Below, in pieces: positions 7,554 to 14,912 of a DNA stretch of 64,000 bases. The position numbers and the translations under genes are program-made. The stretch comes from Aliiruegeria lutimaris. Lineage in GTDB: Bacteria > Pseudomonadota > Alphaproteobacteria > Rhodobacterales > Rhodobacteraceae. The DNA lies in assembly GCF_900099935.1 (NCBI RefSeq), contig NZ_FNEK01000024.1, positions 1-64,000 of the forward strand. The letters are read 5' to 3'. Position 1 is the stretch's first letter, and each line of letters starts with the position of its first letter. A model generated the notes under the pieces. The model saw only the letters and a list, made by a program, of their open reading frames with translations, was not told the origin of the DNA and ran no database searches.

Positions 7554-10292
7554 CTAGCCGGTATTCCGCAGACCCGACGCAACCCCATTGATCGACAGCA
7601 GCAGGCCGCGTTGCAGGCGGGCGCTGACTTCCTGGCCCCGGGACTTCTTGAGCAGCGCCACCTGGATGTGGTTGAGTGGGTCGAGATAGGGCGTGCGGTC
7701 GGAGAGCTCCTCTTCCAGTTGCTCCCCGGTCAGGATCTCCAGCGCCGCGACAGTGGCATTCCATTCATCCGAGATGCGGGTGAAGATCCGCTCGCGCAAC
7801 GCCTCGTCCTCGACAAGCTCGGCATAGTGGGCGGCGATGGACAGGTCGCTCTTGCGGATCACGGAAGTTACCTTTTCCACCATCGAGTGGAAGAAGGGCC
7901 ATTCGCGGTAGAGCCGCGCCAGTTCCTCCCCTGCCCCGTCGCCATTGGCCGCGATCCATTGCTGAATGGCGGTGCCGAACCCGTACCAGCCGGGAAGCAT
8001 CAGCCGGCATTGCGCCCAGGAGAACACCCAGGGGATCGCCCGCAGGGAGCGGATCTCGCGGGTGGCCGAGCGGGAGGCCGGGCGGGAGCCGATATTCAGC
8101 TCGGCGATCTCGTTGATGATGGTCGAGGACCAGAAGAAATCCTGGAACCCCTCGGTATTGAAGACCAGATCGCGATAGGCGTGGAAGGCGTTCTCCGAAA
8201 GCGTCTCCATGATCGCGGCCGATTCTTCGGTAGCGAGGTCTTCGCCCGGCAAAAGCGAGGCCTCGATGGTCGCGGAAACCAGCGTCTCAAGGTGAGCATA
8301 GCCGCTCTCGGAATGGCTGTAGCGGGAGGAGATGACCTCGCCCTGTTCGGTCAGCCGGATCTGGCCGTCCACCGCGCCCGGCGGCTGGGCGACGATCGCC
8401 TCGCGGGCCGGTCCGCCCCCGCGACCGACAGAGCCGCCGCGGCCATGGAACAGGCGCATCCGCAGCGCGCGCGCCTTAAACAGCTTCACCAGCTCACGTT
8501 CCGCCTTGTAAAGCTCCCAGCCGGAGGTGACAAACCCGCCATCCTTGTTGGAATCCGAGTAGCCGAGCATGATCTCCTGCGTGCCGGACTGGCTGTCGAG
8601 AACGCGGGCATATTCCGGCAGATCGAGCAGGTTGGCCACGATCTGCGGGCCCATCTGAAGGTCGGCAATGGTTTCGAAGAGTGGCACGACCGAAATCGAG
8701 CACTGCCCGTCGAGGTCCATCAGCCCCACCTGCTTGAGCAGCACGCAGACCTCCAGCACATCGGAGACCGACTGCGCATTCGAGATGATCGAGGTGGTAA
8801 TCGCCTTCGGGCCGAAACGGGCGATGATCTCCTGCGCGGCGCGGAAGATGCGCAGCTCCGTCTCGGTGGCCTCGGAGTAGTTCCAGAACGGCCGGATCAG
8901 GGAGCGCGGCGAGTTGAGCTCTCCGCGCAGAAGTACAATCCGCGCATCTTCGTCCAGGTTCCTGTAATCCGTACCGGGCGCGATCGCCTCGAACAGCTCC
9001 GCCACCGTGGCTTCGTGCACGGAAGAGTTCTGGCGCAGATCGACCGAGGAGAGATGGAAGCCGAAGCTGCGGATCTTGCGCCGCAGCGACAGAAGCCGGC
9101 CATCGGCAATGATCGCGGCCTGGTTGGCGCGCAGCGAGGCGTCCACCGCGTCGAGCACATCCAGAAGTTCGTCCGTGCCGTCGTAGGCCGCCGCCGGCAA
9201 GGCGGGGCGCGGCAGCTGCGCGTCCGGGTCGAGCTCCTTCAACGTCGCGGCCAGACGGGCGAACACACCAATCATGACGCGCTTGTAGGGCTCGTCCTCC
9301 CGGTGCGGGTTGTCGTCGGGCGAAGCATCGGACAGCGCCAGAACCGCGTCGTTCACCTTGACGACACGGGTGGAGATCGACAGCTCGCGCGAGAGCATGT
9401 CCACCTCGTTCAGGTAATGGGTCAGCACATGCCCGGCCTGCATTCGGAACACGTTGCGCAGCACCTCGTCGGTCACGAAAGGGTTGCCGTCGCGGTCGCC
9501 TCCGATCCAGGAGCCGATACGCAGAAAGGGCGGCACCGGCTCGCCCGGGCGGAATTCGAGCGCCTCGCGGGTGCTTTCAAGGATCTTCGGCACGGCCTGG
9601 AAAAAGGTGTGATCGAAATAGGCCAGACCGTTCTTGATCTCGTCATTGACTGTCAGCTTGGTGCGGCGCAGCAGGTGCGTCTGCCAGAGTGTGGCAATCT
9701 CGCGCTCGATGGCGCGGTCGATCTCGGCATGCTCCATCCCGACGGCGCGCGCGCGCGAGCGCTCGTCCAGCAGCCGCACGATGGAGAATTCCGAACGCAT
9801 GGTGCTCTGGCGGCGGATCTCGGTCGGATGCGCGGTGAGGATCGGGCTGACCAGCGCTTCCCGGAAGAACTTCAGGATCTGCTCCTCGGTATAGCCGGCA
9901 TCGCGCACAGCCTTCAGCACCGTGTCGAGCTGCGACTCCGCGTTGCGCCCTTCCGCCAGCGTCTCCTGATCCTGCGCCATGTTGAGCAGGTGCAGGAAAT
10001 AGGTGAAGGCCCGCAGCACCTGCAACGTGCGTTCCTCGGACAGCCCGGCGATGGTGCGTTGCAGCTTGGCATAGGCATTCTCGTCGCCCGTGCGGTGGTA
10101 CTCAATAGAGGCCAGGCGGATGTTTTCAACCGTGTCGAAGGCAAGACCGCCTTCCTGCGCATGCAGAACCCGGCCAAGAATCCGACCCAGGAAACGGATA
10201 CCTTCATTGGATTGCGGGTTGCGTTCGCCGGTTTCGGGGGCGGAATTGGATTGTGCCAAAATGACGACTCCCAGAATTGTTTCGCCATTCAT
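7554..10292 (-). CDS. ppc: Phosphoenolpyruvate carboxylase
   Basis: A 912-residue cytosolic enzyme that makes oxaloacetate from PEP and bicarbonate to refill the TCA cycle. Signatures include LTAHPTE with the catalytic histidine near residue 155, GGDRDGNPFVT near 270, GYSDSNKDGGF near 575, and the glycine-rich FHGRGGSVGRGGGP loop near 620. The C terminus is the classic RNTG. The length is close to the usual 880-930. The start at ATG 10292 lacks a clear Shine-Dalgarno site; a few residues further in could be the true start. Confidence 0.97.
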   Translation of the reverse strand: MNGETILGVVILAQSNSAPETGERNPQSNEGIRFLGRILGRVLHAQEGGLAFDTVENIRLASIEYHRTGDENAYAKLQRTIAGLSEERTLQVLRAFTYFLHLLNMAQDQETLAEGRNAESQLDTVLKAVRDAGYTEEQILKFFREALVSPILTAHPTEIRRQSTMRSEFSIVRLLDERSRARAVGMEHAEIDRAIEREIATLWQTHLLRRTKLTVNDEIKNGLAYFDHTFFQAVPKILESTREALEFRPGEPVPPFLRIGSWIGGDRDGNPFVTDEVLRNVFRMQAGHVLTHYLNEVDMLSRELSISTRVVKVNDAVLALSDASPDDNPHREDEPYKRVMIGVFARLAATLKELDPDAQLPRPALPAAAYDGTDELLDVLDAVDASLRANQAAIIADGRLLSLRRKIRSFGFHLSSVDLRQNSSVHEATVAELFEAIAPGTDYRNLDEDARIVLLRGELNSPRSLIRPFWNYSEATETELRIFRAAQEIIARFGPKAITTSIISNAQSVSDVLEVCVLLKQVGLMDLDGQCSISVVPLFETIADLQMGPQIVANLLDLPEYARVLDSQSGTQEIMLGYSDSNKDGGFVTSGWELYKAERELVKLFKARALRMRLFHGRGGSVGRGGGPAREAIVAQPPGAVDGQIRLTEQGEVISSRYSHSESGYAHLETLVSATIEASLLPGEDLATEESAAIMETLSENAFHAYRDLVFNTEGFQDFFWSSTIINEIAELNIGSRPASRSATREIRSLRAIPWVFSWAQCRLMLPGWYGFGTAIQQWIAANGDGAGEELARLYREWPFFHSMVEKVTSVIRKSDLSIAAHYAELVEDEALRERIFTRISDEWNATVAALEILTGEQLEEELSDRTPYLDPLNHIQVALLKKSRGQEVSARLQRGLLLSINGVASGLRNTG

Positions 10293-10470
10293 TAGCGGGG
10301 TTTACACGGAAGTGATAGCGCAAACAAACCTGCACATGGCGGGACCATTGCCAATGAATGGTCGAAAAGGAAACTGCCCGCAAAACACGCATTTGCCAAG
10401 CCGGCCCTGACGGATTTCCACTCAATCTGCCGGGTTCATGCGCAGCCAAAACCGGCGCGGCCGGGACGCC

Positions 10471-11034
10471 TCAGCAGGCGCCGCCTTCGCGGGCCGGCGC
10501 GCAGCTCGCCGCTTTCTGGTTATGCCAAGGCAGCCCGGCATTCTTCCAGCCATTGACGTCGCGCTGACCCGCGTTCGGGCCGGAGGCCGCGCGATCCCCC
10601 TCGTAGCCGTCGGTCACCGTGTAAAGCTGCGTGAACCCGTATTGGGAAAGCGCATCCACGGCTTGCGCGCTGCGGTTCCCCGACCGGCAGATGACGACAA
10701 TCGGGTGATCGGCCTTGATGCCACGATCCTGCACCAGCTTCGCGATGCCGGGAATGAAATCGGGATTGAAGACGAGGCGCTTGCTCTTGTCGACAATCGC
10801 CAGCGGGATCAGTGCATCCACTTCGTCGGCAATGCCCGTCTCGTCGATCTCCTCTGGCGTGCGCACGTCGATCATGATCGCGGAGGGATGCTCGGCCATG
10901 AAACCGGCGGCCTCGCTGGCCGAAAGATACAGGCCCAGGGCGGTTTGCTTCGACGCCGGAAGATCGGCTGCATGTACCAGGGTGGCTCCGACAAGCGACA
11001 GCAGGAACGCGGCGGGCGCAAGGATCAGTTTCAT
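10471..11034 (-). CDS. Periplasmic rhodanese-domain protein
   Basis: 187 residues with an N-terminal Sec signal peptide (about 22 residues, ending VHA). A single rhodanese domain follows. The active-site loop CRSGNRS places the catalytic cysteine at C116, and the domain also shows MIDVRTPEE near residue 54. The tail (DGYEGDRAASGPNAG, then DVNGWKNAGLPW) is typical of exported single-domain rhodaneses in alphaproteobacteria. It probably handles sulfane sulfur in the periplasm, but no partner genes are adjacent. It is divergent from pnp. Confidence 0.85.
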   Translation of the reverse strand: MKLILAPAAFLLSLVGATLVHAADLPASKQTALGLYLSASEAAGFMAEHPSAIMIDVRTPEEIDETGIADEVDALIPLAIVDKSKRLVFNPDFIPGIAKLVQDRGIKADHPIVVICRSGNRSAQAVDALSQYGFTQLYTVTDGYEGDRAASGPNAGQRDVNGWKNAGLPWHNQKAASCAPAREGGAC

Positions 11035-11271
11035 GATCGCCTCGTTGTGATTTCCCGCGGACTATAGGCAGGCTGGCCTGCGGGTGAAAGACACGGGATC
11101 GCGAGCCGGCCGCCGCGGCGTCCAGTCGGTCGAGAAATTCGCGAAATCTCGCGATTCCGTGCGGAAAACCCGGCAATCAAGTGCTTTCCAAAGCAGTTTA
11201 TCTGCTGTATTGCCCGCCCATCTGAGACGTGACGCTTCTGACCCTGGGCGCGTGCAACAGGATTAAGGGTC

Positions 11272-11329
11272 GGCGGCAATGGGGCCGCCAATCAAACGGG
11301 AGACCCGGGATACGCCCGGGAGGGCTCCC
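11272..11329 (+). promoter_or_regulatory. Structured pnp leader with two hairpins
   Basis: The region just before pnp can fold into GGCGGC-AATGGG-GCCGCC (11272-11289). A second stem has GGGAG (11298-11302) pairing with CTCCC (11325-11329) around CCCGGG-ATACG-CCCGGG (11304-11320). It ends 16 bases from the ATG. Leader hairpins are the targets of RNase III and PNPase autoregulation of pnp in enterics. The rest of 11035-11271 shows no gene. Confidence 0.5.
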
Positions 11330-11345
11330 AGACAGGATACGATAG

Positions 11346-13478
11346 ATGTTCAATGAAGTGAAAAAATCGATGCAGTGGGGTCAGGAGACTCTCACGCTCG
11401 AAACCGGCAAGGTTGCCCGTCAGGCCGACGGCTCCGTGATCGCCACGCTGGGCGAAACCTCGGTCATGGCCAACGTGACCTTTGCCAAGGAACCGAAGCC
11501 GGGTCAGGATTTCTTCCCGCTGACGGTGCATTACCAGGAAAAATACTACGCTGCCGGCAAGGTTCCGGGTGGTTTCTTCAAGCGTGAAGCCCGCCCCACC
11601 GAAAAAGAGACGCTGACCGCGCGCCTGATCGACCGTCCGATCCGCCCGCTCTTCGTTCCCGGCTTCAAGCATGAAGTGCTCGTCATGTGCACCGTGCTCA
11701 GCCACGACCTCGTCAACGACCCCGACATGGTCGCCATGATCGCCGCCTCTGCCGCGCTGACGATCTCGGGCGTGCCCTTCATGGGCCCGATCGGCGCCTG
11801 CCGCGTCGGCTTCAGCGATGGCGAATACGTGCTGAACCCGGACGTTGCCGACATGGATCAGCTGCGCCTGAACCCGGAACAGCGCCTGGACCTCGTCGTC
11901 GCCGGCACCAAGGACGCCGTGATGATGGTCGAGTCGGAAGCCTACGAGCTTTCGGAAGACGAGATGCTCGGCGCCGTGACCTTCGCCCATGAGCAGATCC
12001 AGCCGGTGATCGACCTGATCATCTCGCTGGCCGAGGAAGGCGCGAAAGAGCCCTTCAACTTCCAGCCGCCGGATTACTCCGAGTTGCTGGCCGCGGTGAA
12101 AGCCGCCGGCGAGGAAGACATGCGCGCTGCCTACGCGATTCTCGACAAGCAGGAACGCACCACGACGGTTGCCGCCGTCCGTGCGAAGATTGTCGAAGCG
12201 CTTTCCGAAGAGCAGCGTGAAGACGCCAATCTCGGCTCGGCGCTGAAGAAGCTGGAAAGCGCGATCCTGCGTGGCGACGTGGTCAAGAACGGCAAGCGCA
12301 TCGACGGCCGCTCCACCACGCAAGTGCGCCCGATCTCCGTGGAAACCGGCCTGCTGCCGCGCACCCACGGCTCCGCTCTGTTCACCCGCGGCGAAACCCA
12401 GGGCCTCGTGGTCACCACGCTGGGCACCGGCGAGGACGAGCAGATCATCGACGCGCTGCACGGTAATTTCCGCTCGAACTTCCTGCTGCACTACAACTTC
12501 CCGCCGTACTCGGTTGGTGAAGTTGGCCGCGTGAGTGGCCCGGGCCGTCGTGAAATCGGCCATGGCAAGCTGGCCTGGCGTGCGCTGCAGGCTGTCCTGC
12601 CGGCTCCGACCGAATTCCCCTACACGATCCGCATCGTGTCGGAGATCACCGAGTCCAACGGCTCCTCCTCGATGGCCTCCGTCTGCGGCGGCTCGCTGTC
12701 GATGATGGATGCGGGCGTTCCGCTCAAATCCGCCGTTGCCGGTGTTGCCATGGGCCTGGTGCTGGAAGAGGACGGCTCCTATGCCATCCTGACCGACATC
12801 CTGGGCGACGAGGATCACCTCGGCGACATGGACTTCAAGGTTGCCGGCACCGAGAACGGCATCACCTCGCTGCAGATGGACATCAAGGTCGCCGGCATCA
12901 CGCCAGAGATCATGAAGAACGCCCTGGCCCAGGCCAAGGACGGACGGATGCATATCCTCGGCGAAATGGGCAAGGCGCTTTCCGCCGGCCGGTCCGAGTT
13001 CTCCGCCCATGCCCCGCGCATCGAGACAATGAACATTCCCACCGACAAGATCCGCGAAGTGATCGGCTCGGGCGGTAAGGTCATCCGCGAGATTGTCGAG
13101 ACCTCGGGTGCCAAGGTCGACATCAACGACGATGGCGTCATCAAGATCGCCTCGCCGAATGCCGAAGCCATCCAAAAGGCCTATGACATGATCTACTCGA
13201 TCGTGGCCGAGCCGGAAGAAGGCAAGATCTACAAGGGCAAGGTCGTGAAGATCGTCGATTTCGGCGCCTTCGTGAACTTCTTCGGCAAGCGTGACGGCCT
13301 CGTGCACGTCTCCCAGATCGAGAACCGCCGCCTGAACCATCCCTCCGATGTGCTCAAGGAAGGCCAGGAAGTCTGGGTCAAGCTGCTGGGCTTCGACGAT
13401 CGCGGCAAGGTCAAGCTGTCGATGAAGGTCGTGGACCAGGCAACTGGCGAGCCGGCCAAGAAGGACGACGAGGCGTAA
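11346..13478 (+). CDS. pnp: Polyribonucleotide nucleotidyltransferase (PNPase)
   Basis: 710 residues, the normal length. Domains in order are a first RNase PH core (about 1-210), the all-alpha linker (240-310), a second RNase PH core (about 315-545) with [11 protein letters not shown] and the active-site [14 protein letters not shown] patch, a KH domain (about 550-615, GSGGK loop) and an S1 domain (about 620-690, [11 protein letters not shown]). It degrades RNA 3' to 5' using phosphate and belongs to the degradosome. The usual upstream neighbour rpsO is missing here; a divergent rhodanese gene takes its place. A strong terminator follows. Confidence 0.98.
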   Translation: MFNEVKKSMQWGQETLTLETGKVARQADGSVIATLGETSVMANVTFAKEPKPGQDFFPLTVHYQEKYYAAGKVPGGFFKREARPTEKETLTARLIDRPIRPLFVPGFKHEVLVMCTVLSHDLVNDPDMVAMIAASAALTISGVPFMGPIGACRVGFSDGEYVLNPDVADMDQLRLNPEQRLDLVVAGTKDAVMMVESEAYELSEDEMLGAVTFAHEQIQPVIDLIISLAEEGAKEPFNFQPPDYSELLAAVKAAGEEDMRAAYAILDKQERTTTVAAVRAKIVEALSEEQREDANLGSALKKLESAILRGDVVKNGKRIDGRSTTQVRPISVETGLLPRTHGSALFTRGETQGLVVTTLGTGEDEQIIDALHGNFRSNFLLHYNFPPYSVGEVGRVSGPGRREIGHGKLAWRALQAVLPAPTEFPYTIRIVSEITESNGSSSMASVCGGSLSMMDAGVPLKSAVAGVAMGLVLEEDGSYAILTDILGDEDHLGDMDFKVAGTENGITSLQMDIKVAGITPEIMKNALAQAKDGRMHILGEMGKALSAGRSEFSAHAPRIETMNIPTDKIREVIGSGGKVIREIVETSGAKVDINDDGVIKIASPNAEAIQKAYDMIYSIVAEPEEGKIYKGKVVKIVDFGAFVNFFGKRDGLVHVSQIENRRLNHPSDVLKEGQEVWVKLLGFDDRGKVKLSMKVVDQATGEPAKKDDEA

Positions 13479-13501
13479 GCCTCCCGGCCTCACGGAAATT
13501 G

Positions 13502-13537
13502 AAAGGGCGGCGAAGTTTCCACTTCGCCGCCCTTTAT
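13502..13537 (+). terminator. pnp Rho-independent terminator
   Basis: AAAGGGCGGCGAAG (13502-13515) and CTTCGCCGCCCTTT (13522-13535) form a perfect 14-bp stem with a 6-base loop. T-rich sequence follows, 23 bases past the pnp stop. Confidence 0.92.
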
Positions 13538-13607
13538 TCATTGCCGGGGCACTGGATCGCATTTTCCAGCACCGTAGTGGTCATGTCTTTTGGTCATGTC
13601 GTCCCAA

Positions 13608-13760
13608 GGGCGCGCGCTCCGCGCGCGTGAACGATCCTGCGGATCGTGCCTCCGGCGGGGATATTTTGAGAAAGATGATGATGAAGGGGTCTTCCGATCA
13701 TCTTTCCACAAATATCCCGGGGGGAGCGCTCGCGAGAGCGCGGGGGGGGCAGCGCCCCCC
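13608..13760 (+). repeat. Dispersed palindromic element, copy A
   Basis: A non-coding mosaic of palindromes. In order: a GCGCGCG-type hairpin, ACGATCC-TGC-GGATCGT, the box CTCCGGCGGGGATATTT (13650-13666), AAAGATGAT and its complement ATCATCTTT, the mirrored box AAATATCCCGGGGGGAG (13710-13726), GCGCTCGC/GAGCGC, and a GGGGGGC/GCCCCCC stem. The same arrangement recurs at 24862 and, inverted, at 31851. It fills most of the gap between the pnp terminator and the monooxygenase gene. No ORF or transposase is inside. Confidence 0.85.
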
Positions 13761-13808
13761 TTGCAACGGTCGAGCCCGGGCCGACACCGGCACGGGCCCG
13801 GCCGAAGA

Positions 13809-14099
13809 TCAGCCGATGACGGTCATCTCGCTCACGACGATGGCCTCGATGCAGCCCTCGGTGGCGACCTGGTGCGCCTTCAGGTGATCGCTGTTCATAT
13901 GGGACAGCCACAGATCGCGAGTCTCCCAGTTCTCGTAGAAGAAGAAATGCGCCGGGTCGTCATTGTCCTGGTGCAGGTCGTAATTGATGCAGCCTTCTTC
14001 GGCGCGCGTCGGTTCGATGAGCTTGAGCAACGCGGCCTTCACGAGGTCGACCTTGTCCGGGTTGGCCTTGATATCGGCGATGATGGTGAGCTTGGACAT
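13809..14099 (-). CDS. Putative quinol monooxygenase (ABM-domain protein)
   Basis: 96 residues from ATG 14099, which has AGGAAG upstream; a longer in-frame start at 14141 is unlikely. It is one antibiotic-biosynthesis-monooxygenase (ABM) domain: MSKLTIIADIKANPD at the start, then EEGCINYDLHQD, and FFFYENWETRDLW followed by H...DHLKAH. Such small dimeric ferredoxin-fold proteins (YgiN type) are often called quinol monooxygenases, but many have no proven activity. It stands alone between repeat copy A and the feo promoter. Confidence 0.85.
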   Translation of the reverse strand: MSKLTIIADIKANPDKVDLVKAALLKLIEPTRAEEGCINYDLHQDNDDPAHFFFYENWETRDLWLSHMNSDHLKAHQVATEGCIEAIVVSEMTVIG

Positions 14100-14301
14100 C
14101 TCTCTGCTTCCTTCGTTGTGATGTCCCGGAGCTAAGCCCACGACGTGCCCGCGTAAACCTGCAAAAAACGAAAGTCACATGCGGCGCGCGACAGTTCCGC
14201 CCGCGCAAGTGGTCTGTCAGCGCCCGTTTTCGACGCCAGATATGGCATTGGCACATTTGAGCCGCCCAAATTTGCGCGAAGTGCATGGGAGAAATGCAAA
14301 C

Positions 14302-14315
14302 TTGATCGAAGTCAA
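14302..14315. promoter_or_regulatory. FNR-like site upstream of feo
   Basis: TTGATCGAAGTCAA matches the FNR/FnrL consensus TTGAT-N4-ATCAA with one mismatch. It lies 105 bases upstream of the first feoA start. Ferrous iron is the available form under low oxygen, and feo operons are known FNR-family targets, so activation at low oxygen is a reasonable inference. Confidence 0.6.
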
Positions 14316-14318
14316 AGA

Positions 14319-14365
14319 AGTCTTTTTGTCAGATAGATATTCGAAACACAGTCTTTTTGTCGGAT
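14319..14365 (+). repeat. Pair of direct repeats in the feo promoter region
   Basis: AGTCTTTTTGTCAGAT (14319-14334) recurs as AGTCTTTTTGTCGGAT (14350-14365). Fifteen of 16 bases are identical and the spacing is 31 bases, close to three helical turns. The pair lies between the FNR-like site and feoA. It may be a binding site for a second, iron-responsive regulator, but it does not match an iron box I recognise. Confidence 0.6.
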
Positions 14366-14419
14366 TTCCTTGGATGTCTGCGAAAGAATGTGGAAACGGA
14401 TGCTTCTGGAGAACCGCAG

Positions 14420-14737
14420 ATGAGTCTCAACGGGCTGCCGCTTGCACTGACCTCGACCGGTGAATGGGTCGAGGTAACCGCCGTCGGCGGGGGAAGAGCA
14501 ATGGAAAAAAGGCTCGGGGATCTTGGGGTTATTGCCGGCAGGGTGCTGCAGGTGGTCCAGAAGGATGGCCGCGGCCAGATGGTTGTTGCCGTGGGCGAGA
14601 CACGGTTTGCCCTGGGCCAGGGAATGGCCCAGAAAATCCTCGTGTCTCCGTCGCAGGACAAGGGGAACGTGCGCGATGAATGCCAAGCTGAAGGATCTTG
14701 CCGTCGGCGACCGTGCCGTCGTGGTTGGTTTCGCTGA
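14420..14737 (+). CDS. feoA: FeoA-domain protein, first copy
   Basis: 105 residues from ATG 14420 (GGAGAA upstream). It is an SH3-like FeoA domain: SLNGLPLALTSTGEWVEVT at the start, KRLGDLGVIAG in the middle, and DGRGQMVVAVGETRFALGQGMAQKI near residue 70. These small cytosolic proteins assist the FeoB ferrous iron permease. The last 20 or so residues lie within a 62-base overlap with the second feoA in another frame and are probably a poorly conserved tail. It is the first gene of feoA-feoA-feoB-feoC. Confidence 0.85.
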   Translation: MSLNGLPLALTSTGEWVEVTAVGGGRAMEKRLGDLGVIAGRVLQVVQKDGRGQMVVAVGETRFALGQGMAQKILVSPSQDKGNVRDECQAEGSCRRRPCRRGWFR

Positions 14738-14912
14738 AAGCGGAAAGGCCTACCGGCAGAAATTGCTGTCGATGGGCCTGACGCCCGGCGCCGAGATCAG
14801 CGTGACCCGCGTCGCACCGATGGGCGACCCGGTTGAAATCCGCGTGCGCGGTTTTGCCCTGACCCTGCGCAAGACCGAGGCCGATGCGCTCGACGTGCGG
14901 AAAGTCTCGTAA
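14676..14912 (+). CDS. feoA: FeoA-domain protein, second copy
   Basis: 78 residues, the classic FeoA size. MNAKLKDLAVGDRAVVVGF opens the domain, then YRQKLLSMGLTPGAEISVTRVAPMGDP and the EIRVRGFALTLRKTEA segment follow. The ATG at 14676 lies inside the end of the first copy, with AAGGGGAA upstream. The stop overlaps the feoB start as TAATG. The two copies are clearly diverged from each other, so this is an old duplication rather than a recent one. Confidence 0.92.
   Translation: MNAKLKDLAVGDRAVVVGFAESGKAYRQKLLSMGLTPGAEISVTRVAPMGDPVEIRVRGFALTLRKTEADALDVRKVS

Noticed and set aside
7611-10295. An 894-codon open frame on the plus strand
   Set aside because: Antisense to ppc, caused by high GC and codon bias; ppc has all catalytic motifs.
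11292-13562. A 756-codon open frame on the minus strand
   Set aside because: Antisense shadow of pnp, and it would run through the pnp terminator.
13608-13760. The dispersed element as an insertion sequence
   Set aside because: No transposase frame and only about 150 bp; it could at most be a non-autonomous derivative.
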